From assembly GCF_000708715.2 (NCBI RefSeq), contig NZ_JENB01000006.1, positions 62,001 through 126,000 of the forward strand: DNA of 64,000 nucleotides. Reading direction: 5' to 3'. This DNA comes from Pseudomonas putida W15Oct28. GTDB taxonomy: Bacteria; Pseudomonadota; Gammaproteobacteria; Pseudomonadales; Pseudomonadaceae. The position numbers and the translations under genes were made by a program. The first letter of the stretch is position 1. Each line of letters starts with the position of its first letter. This document shows, piece after piece, positions 59,834-64,000 of this stretch. The notes under the pieces were generated by a model. That model did no database searches. It was not told the DNA's origin and saw only the letters and a program-made list of their open reading frames with translations.

Positions 59834-61483
59834 ATGGACAAATACGCCCCCCGCCAGTGGCTCCCCCACGAAAAACCCAGCCTGCCGGGCTCGCCCTCCA
59901 CGCCCCTGCATTCGCCAGCGAAACGCTTGGCCTACGGGGTGGTCGGGCTGCTGGTAGCCATTACCGGTGGCCTGGGCAACGCGCTGGTCACCGCCAACCT
60001 GGTGTTCCTGCAGGGCGCCCTGGGTGCAACCACCGCAGAAATGGCCTGGCTGCCCGCCGCCTACGTCATGACCAACGTGTCCATCAACCTGCTGCTGGTG
60101 AAGTTCCGCCAGCAGTTCGGCCTGCGCGCGTTCACCGAAGTGTTCCTGGTGCTGTATGCCTTGGTCACCTTCGCCCACCTGCTGGTCAACGACCTCAATT
60201 CGGCCATCGCCGTGCGTGCAGCCCACGGCATGGTCGGCGCAGCGCTCAGTTCGCTGGGGCTGTACTACATGATCCAGGCGTTCCCCGCGCAATGGCGGCT
60301 GAAGGCCATGGTTCTCGGTTTGGGCGCCTCGCAGCTGGCGCTGCCGCTGGCGCGGATCTTTTCCGAAGACCTGCTGCAGATCGCCGAATGGCGTGGCCTG
60401 TACCTGTTCGAACTGGGCCTGGCGCTGGCGGCGCTGGGTTGCGTACTGATGCTCAAGCTGCCGCCCGGCGACCGCTTCAAGACATTCGAGCCACTGGACT
60501 TCCTGACCTTCACCCTAATGGCCAGTGGCACCGCCCTGCTCTGCGCCGCACTGTCGCTGGGGCGCATCGACTGGTGGCTGGAGGCGCCGTGGATCGGCGT
60601 TGCACTGGCGGCCTCGATCGCGCTGATCTTCACTGGCCTGGCCATCGAGCACAACCGGCGCAACCCGTTGCTGATGACCCACTGGCTGGGCAGCGGTGCA
60701 ATCATTCGCCTGGCCCTGTGTGTGGTGCTGATCCGCATGGTTACCTCTGAACAGTCCACCGGCGCGGTCGGTTTTCTGCAGGCACTGAACATGGGCAGCG
60801 AGCAGATGCGCACGCTGTACTGGATCATGCTGCTGGGTGCGGTGGCGGGCCTGGCCAGCAGTGCCCTGACCATCAACCCCAACCACCTGGTGATCCCGCT
60901 GCTGGTCTCGCTACTGGCCATGGCCACAGGCGCGTTCATGGACAGCAGCTCAAGCAACCTCACACGCCCGGCACAGATGTACTTCAGCCAGTTTCTGCTG
61001 GCGTTTGGCAGCACCTTTTTCCTCGGCCCGTCGATGGCCCTGGGCATCAGCCATGTGCGCGCCAACCCGCGCAACCTGGTGAGTTTTTCGGTGTTGTTCG
61101 GCATCTGCAACAACCTCGGCGGCCTGATTGGCGCGGCGCTGCTGGGCACCTTCCAGACCTGGCGCGAAAAATTCCACTCCAGCCACCTGATGGATCGCCT
61201 CAGCTTCCTCGAACCGTTGGTTACCGCCCGGGTACAAAGCGGCGGCGCCGGTTACGGTGGCATCTTCGCCGACCCGGCCCTGCGCAACGAGGCCGGCATG
61301 CGTGTGCTGGCCAATGCCGCCACCCGCGAAGCGAATGTCATGGCCTATAACGATGTGTTCGTGCTGATCGGCAGCATCGCTATCCTGACCATGATCTGGA
61401 TCTGCATCCGTAGCACCTGGCTCTGGTACGCAAGGCGCCAGACCTCCTCCACCGACTCCACCCCCGGCGCGCCCAACCGATGA
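59834..61483 (+). CDS. MFS efflux transporter, EmrB/DHA2-like
   Basis: A 549-residue permease with about fourteen spans. ANLVFLQGALGATTAEMAWLPAAYVMTNVSINLLL is the characteristic DHA2 span-1/2 region, and the GxxxGP-type motif is replaced by LGASQLALPLARIFSEDLLQ. A large periplasmic loop occurs near residue 470 (KFHSSHLMDRLSFLEPLVTARVQSGG), common in EmrB relatives paired with an adaptor. Start at 59834 removes an upstream stretch lying in REP sequence. It overlaps the HlyD-like gene by four bases. No outer-membrane TolC-like gene is next to it. Confidence 0.9.
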   Translation: MDKYAPRQWLPHEKPSLPGSPSTPLHSPAKRLAYGVVGLLVAITGGLGNALVTANLVFLQGALGATTAEMAWLPAAYVMTNVSINLLLVKFRQQFGLRAFTEVFLVLYALVTFAHLLVNDLNSAIAVRAAHGMVGAALSSLGLYYMIQAFPAQWRLKAMVLGLGASQLALPLARIFSEDLLQIAEWRGLYLFELGLALAALGCVLMLKLPPGDRFKTFEPLDFLTFTLMASGTALLCAALSLGRIDWWLEAPWIGVALAASIALIFTGLAIEHNRRNPLLMTHWLGSGAIIRLALCVVLIRMVTSEQSTGAVGFLQALNMGSEQMRTLYWIMLLGAVAGLASSALTINPNHLVIPLLVSLLAMATGAFMDSSSSNLTRPAQMYFSQFLLAFGSTFFLGPSMALGISHVRANPRNLVSFSVLFGICNNLGGLIGAALLGTFQTWREKFHSSHLMDRLSFLEPLVTARVQSGGAGYGGIFADPALRNEAGMRVLANAATREANVMAYNDVFVLIGSIAILTMIWICIRSTWLWYARRQTSSTDSTPGAPNR

Positions 61484-62604
61484 CCGACGACACCCGCACC
61501 ACGACCACCACCGCCATCGCCGAAACCCCGGAAGGCGCCACCCCGCCCAGCGAGCCGACCAGCCCGGTGCGCTCGCGGCGGGTGCGCATTTTGTCAACGA
61601 TCAGCTTCGCCTGCGTGGCCCTGGCCGGCATCCTGCTGGTGCTGTATGCCTGGCGCCTGCCGCCATTCGGCAGCGCTATCGAAAGTACCGAAAATGCCCT
61701 GATACGCGGCCAGGTGACCATCATCGGCCCGCAACTCAGTGGCTACATCGTCGACGTGCCGGTGCACGACTTCCAGTTCGTCAAGGCCGGCGACCTGCTG
61801 GTGCAGCTGGACGACCGCATCTACAAGCAGCGCCTGGCCCAGGCCATCGCCCAGCTACAGCAACAGCAGGCGGCCCTGGCCAACAACCTGCAGCAGCGTA
61901 ACAGCGCCGAAGCCACCATTGCCCAGCGCCAGGCAGCCATCGGCGATGCGGCGGCCCAGGCTGCCAAGGCCAAAGCCGACCTTGGCCGCAACCAGGCGCT
62001 GGTCAATGACGGCTCGGTGTCGCGCCGTGACCTGGACCTGGCCCGGGCCAGTGAAGCCGCTGCCGTCGCCAGCCTGGCCCAGGCCAAAGCGGCGCTGGAA
62101 ATCGCCCGCCAGGACCGCGAAACGGTGGTGGTCAACCGGGCGGCGCTGCAGGCCTCGGTGGAGAATGCCAAGGCGGCTGTGGAGCTGGCGCGCATCGACC
62201 TCGACAACACCCGGGTTACCGCCCCGCGCGACGGCCAGCTTGGGCAGATCGGTACACGCCTGGGGGCTTATGTGAATTCCGGCGCGCAATTGATGGCGCT
62301 GGTGCCCGATACCTTGTGGGTGATTGCCAACATGAAGGAAACCCAGATGGCCAATGTACGCATCGGCCAACCGGTGAGCTTCACCGTGGATGCGCTCAAC
62401 CACCTCAAGCTGCAGGGGCACGTGCAGCAGATTTCACCGGCTGCAGGCTCCGAGTTCGCCCTGCTGCAGGCGGACAATGCCACCGGTAACTTCGTCAAGA
62501 TTGCCCAGCGTATCCCGGTGCGCATTACCGTGGATGCCGACCAGGCGGCGGCCAGGCAACTGCGGCCGGGGATGTCGGTGGTGGTCAGTATCGACACCCG
62601 CTGA
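61480..62604 (+). CDS. HlyD/EmrA-like membrane fusion protein
   Basis: A 374-residue periplasmic adaptor. One N-terminal span at residues 38-62 (ISFACVALAGILLVLYAW), a lipoyl/barrel-sandwich half (IRGQVTIIGPQLSGYIVDVPV), a long alpha-hairpin coiled coil (about 95-215, rich in Ala/Gln), the second lipoyl half (LDNTRVTAPRDGQLGQIG), and a beta-barrel domain with PGMSVVVSIDTR at the end. It pairs with the EmrB-like pump and an unlinked TolC-type channel to expel a drug or metabolite. Confidence 0.93.
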   Translation: MTDDTRTTTTTAIAETPEGATPPSEPTSPVRSRRVRILSTISFACVALAGILLVLYAWRLPPFGSAIESTENALIRGQVTIIGPQLSGYIVDVPVHDFQFVKAGDLLVQLDDRIYKQRLAQAIAQLQQQQAALANNLQQRNSAEATIAQRQAAIGDAAAQAAKAKADLGRNQALVNDGSVSRRDLDLARASEAAAVASLAQAKAALEIARQDRETVVVNRAALQASVENAKAAVELARIDLDNTRVTAPRDGQLGQIGTRLGAYVNSGAQLMALVPDTLWVIANMKETQMANVRIGQPVSFTVDALNHLKLQGHVQQISPAAGSEFALLQADNATGNFVKIAQRIPVRITVDADQAAARQLRPGMSVVVSIDTR

Positions 62605-62617
62605 AGCCGGAACTGGC

Positions 62618-63493
62618 TTACATCCACCAGGCCAACACCACCGGCAACCAGGCAAACGACAGCACCGTCGAACACATCACCAGGTTCGCCACCTGCTCCG
62701 GCTCGCGGTTGGCGCGCACCGCCATCAGGTAGTTGAACACCGCCACCGGCATCGTCGACTGCACCACCAGCACCGCGCGCTCAAGGTTGTCCATGCCCAG
62801 CGCCGCCCCCACTGCCCAACCCATCGCAGCCCCCAGGCCAATGCGCAAACCGCCCAGCAACAGGCCACTGCCCACGTGACGCAGGCGAATACTGGCCAGC
62901 GATACCCCCAGGGTCAGCAGCATCAGCGGGATGGTCATGCCGCCCAGCAGGTCTGCGGTGTTGGCCAGCCAGCGCGGCAGTTCGAAATCGAGAAAGATGA
63001 TGGGCATGGCGCCCGCCAGGCTGATGACGATCGGGTTGCGCAGCAGCGCCTTGAGCGAAGCCGCCGTCCCGGAGATGGCCATGCCGATCGTGAACTGCAC
63101 GATCGACAGGGTCAGGAAAAACGCCACGGCCAAGGCCAGGCCGTGCTCGCCGAAGGCGTACAGGCTGATCGGCAGGCCCATGTTGCCGGTGTTGGGGAAC
63201 ATGAACGCCGGCAGCAGCACGCGCCAATGCATGCCAGAAGCGCGACACACCAGCAACGCGGCCAGTGCCATACCCAGGGTGCACAGCAAGCAGGCGATGG
63301 CCATGCTGGTGAAGGCATTCGGGTTCAGCTCGGTGCGGCTGAGGGTGGACAGCACCAGCGACGGGGTGCCGACGGTCATCACCACCCGGGCGATGAAGTC
63401 GGTGGGGTAGTCCAGGCCCTTGCGGGCCCAGGCAAAACCGATGCCGGCAACGATGAAAACCGGGGCCAGGACTGCGAACAGCGACGCGAACAT
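62618..63493 (-). CDS. AEC-family transporter (auxin efflux carrier/malonate type)
   Basis: A 291-residue permease with about ten spans. Marks are FAVLAPVFIVAGIGFAWARKG, the conserved FPNTGNMGLPISLYAFGE, and the late MPVAVFNYLMAVR with NREPEQVANLVMCSTVLSF. Relatives export or import carboxylates (malate, malonate) or other anions. Start at 63493 has AAGGAAGG upstream. Convergent with the HlyD-like gene and not clearly linked to it. Confidence 0.92.
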   Translation of the reverse strand: MFASLFAVLAPVFIVAGIGFAWARKGLDYPTDFIARVVMTVGTPSLVLSTLSRTELNPNAFTSMAIACLLCTLGMALAALLVCRASGMHWRVLLPAFMFPNTGNMGLPISLYAFGEHGLALAVAFFLTLSIVQFTIGMAISGTAASLKALLRNPIVISLAGAMPIIFLDFELPRWLANTADLLGGMTIPLMLLTLGVSLASIRLRHVGSGLLLGGLRIGLGAAMGWAVGAALGMDNLERAVLVVQSTMPVAVFNYLMAVRANREPEQVANLVMCSTVLSFAWLPVVLAWWM

Positions 63494-63563
63494 GGTGGGC
63501 CTTCCTTGGTGTGGGTTCAGCATTATGCAGCAGTCTGCACAATTGCCCAGGCGACCCCATTTC

Positions 63564-63658
63564 TTGTAGGAGCAGCCTTGTGCTGCGAAGAGGCCATTTC
63601 AGCCACAAACAACCTCAAGGCTTACCGGCGCTTTCGCAGCGCAAGGCTGCTCCTACAA
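63564..63658. repeat. REP inverted pair, gtaggagcagcc type
   Basis: Arms ttgtaggagcagccttgtgc and gcgcaaggctgctcctacaa, with an imperfect inner part (tgcgaagaggcc against ccggcgctttcgca). Lies before the AEC gene start. Confidence 0.85.
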
Positions 63659-63745
63659 AAATCCAGAGCAGTCATCAAAAATGTCTGCCCAAGACACTTT
63701 CATGTCGCCCTTGGACTGCGGCGTCTCGTCGCATACGGTTGCCCC

Positions 63746-63774
63746 TTGGGCAAAAGCTTCCAAGCCCGTAGAAT
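63746..63774 (+). promoter_or_regulatory. Candidate sigma-70 promoter
   Basis: TTGGGC and TAGAAT are exactly 17 bases apart on the plus strand. The -10 is 5 of 6, the -35 weaker, and it overlaps a small hairpin ttgccccttgggcaa (63739-63753). It would drive a transcript into the stem-loop region that follows. Confidence 0.4.
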
Positions 63775-64000
63775 CGCGCTTCCTTTTCGCCCGTCGCCTT
63801 GAACGGTGGCAACCCGCAGCAATGACAGAGTCCGTGCCTGAACACATGAACGCACATGTGAAATAGGCTCAACCCTCCCCGCGCAGCCCTGTTCCCGACA
63901 GGCCCAGCGGTTGAGTCTTGCCCAGGTCGCATCCGTGTAGCCACTCGCCCCCTTGTCGGGTCGAGCCGGCGTGCGCGTCCGAGAAGGCGCTCATTCCGCT
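63775..64000 (+). other. Non-coding stretch with three stem-loops (possible leader or small RNA)
   Basis: I see no supported gene from 63494 to the window end. Stem-loops in order: cacatg/catgtg (63843-63860), ggctcaacc/ggttgagtc (63866-63917), and inside the latter cctgt/acagg (63888-63902). A 14-codon frame from 63822 ending at 63866 (MTESVPEHMNAHVK) lacks a ribosome site. The stretch may be the leader of a gene beginning outside the window. Confidence 0.35.

Noticed and set aside
1324..63658. CRISPR array suggested by many similar repeats
   Set aside because: The repeats are scattered, inverted and of REP type, with no regular spacers and no cas genes.
63681..63866. 61-codon plus-strand frame near the window end
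   Set aside because: No ribosome site, no domain, and it runs through the candidate promoter and first stem-loop.
63675..63944. 89-codon minus-strand frame near the window end
   Set aside because: No motif and no start context; composition looks non-coding.
1..64000. tRNA, rRNA or insertion sequence genes
   Set aside because: No cloverleaf with GGTTCGAATCC-like arm, rRNA segment, or transposase frame was recognised.

Overview
The window looks like a chromosome segment of a Pseudomonas putida-group bacterium. It is GC-rich, and most gaps between genes carry the paired inverted repeats typical of that group (cores tgtgggagcgg and gtaggagcagcc). Gene content also fits: an ImuA-ImuB-DnaE2 cassette with its own LexA2, a FecI/FecR/TonB-receptor set, orphan Rhs-core protein, AtoDAE, and many LysR/MFS genes. 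From memory, unchecked, the order resembles the region of P. putida KT2440 that holds the putida exopolysaccharide A (pea) locus. No rRNA, tRNA, insertion sequence, CRISPR array or prophage was seen.

Layout. (1) 1-3949: end of a gamma-glutamylputrescine oxidase-like gene, a DUF3313 lipoprotein, L-serine dehydratase and a divergent GcvA-type LysR regulator. (2) 4189-26233: a complete Wzx/Wzy-type exopolysaccharide locus in three transcription blocks. The minus-strand block 16239 to 4189 encodes the flippase, a Tat-leader miniprotein, a GMC oxidoreductase, two hexapeptide acyltransferases, four glycosyltransferases, a VirK/YbjX protein, a WecG-type transferase and the priming WcaJ-type transferase. 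The plus-strand block 16335 to 21547 encodes a Wzy-like polymerase, a periplasmic glycoside hydrolase and GalE. The minus-strand block 26233 to 21693 encodes a 58-residue peptide with a PEP-CTERM-like tail, Wza-like exporter, beta-barrel, Wzz/GumC-like co-polymerase and a CpsD-like tyrosine kinase. The last two blocks converge on a REP pair. (3) 26484-32051: cupin-XRE regulator, AtoE-AtoA-AtoD for short-chain acyl use, LysR regulator, aldo/keto reductase. (4) 32232-37978: dnaE2-imuB-imuA-lexA2 mutagenesis cassette behind a LexA2-type operator. (5) 38164-39199: zeta-like toxin and small partner, lower in GC, with a terminator. (6) 39391-46735: HAD phosphatase, then an uncharacterised catabolic island (LysR, AAHS transporter, NIPSNAP, KstD-like flavoprotein, SDR, AraC). 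(7) 46857-51719: amide/N-acyl amino acid utilisation operon (M20 hydrolase, MHS transporter, amidase, IclR). (8) 51888-52742: orphan Rhs-core gene. (9) 52854-63493: UvrA paralogue lacking the UvrB-binding insert, FecI/FecR/TonB receptor, EmrB/EmrA-type efflux pair, AEC permease. (10) 63494-64000: REP pair and a non-coding stretch with a candidate promoter and three stem-loops.

How it works together. The polysaccharide locus should prime a sugar on undecaprenyl phosphate (WcaJ-like), extend it (GT2/GT4/WecG), acylate it (two hexapeptide enzymes), flip it (Wzx), polymerise it (Wzy), set chain length and phospho-regulate assembly (Wzz-like plus kinase), export it (Wza-like plus beta-barrel) and trim it (glycoside hydrolase). 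The least explained parts are the PEP-CTERM-like micropeptide without a visible exosortase, the Tat-leader miniprotein coupled to a leaderless GMC enzyme, and the VirK/YbjX protein among the glycosyltransferases.
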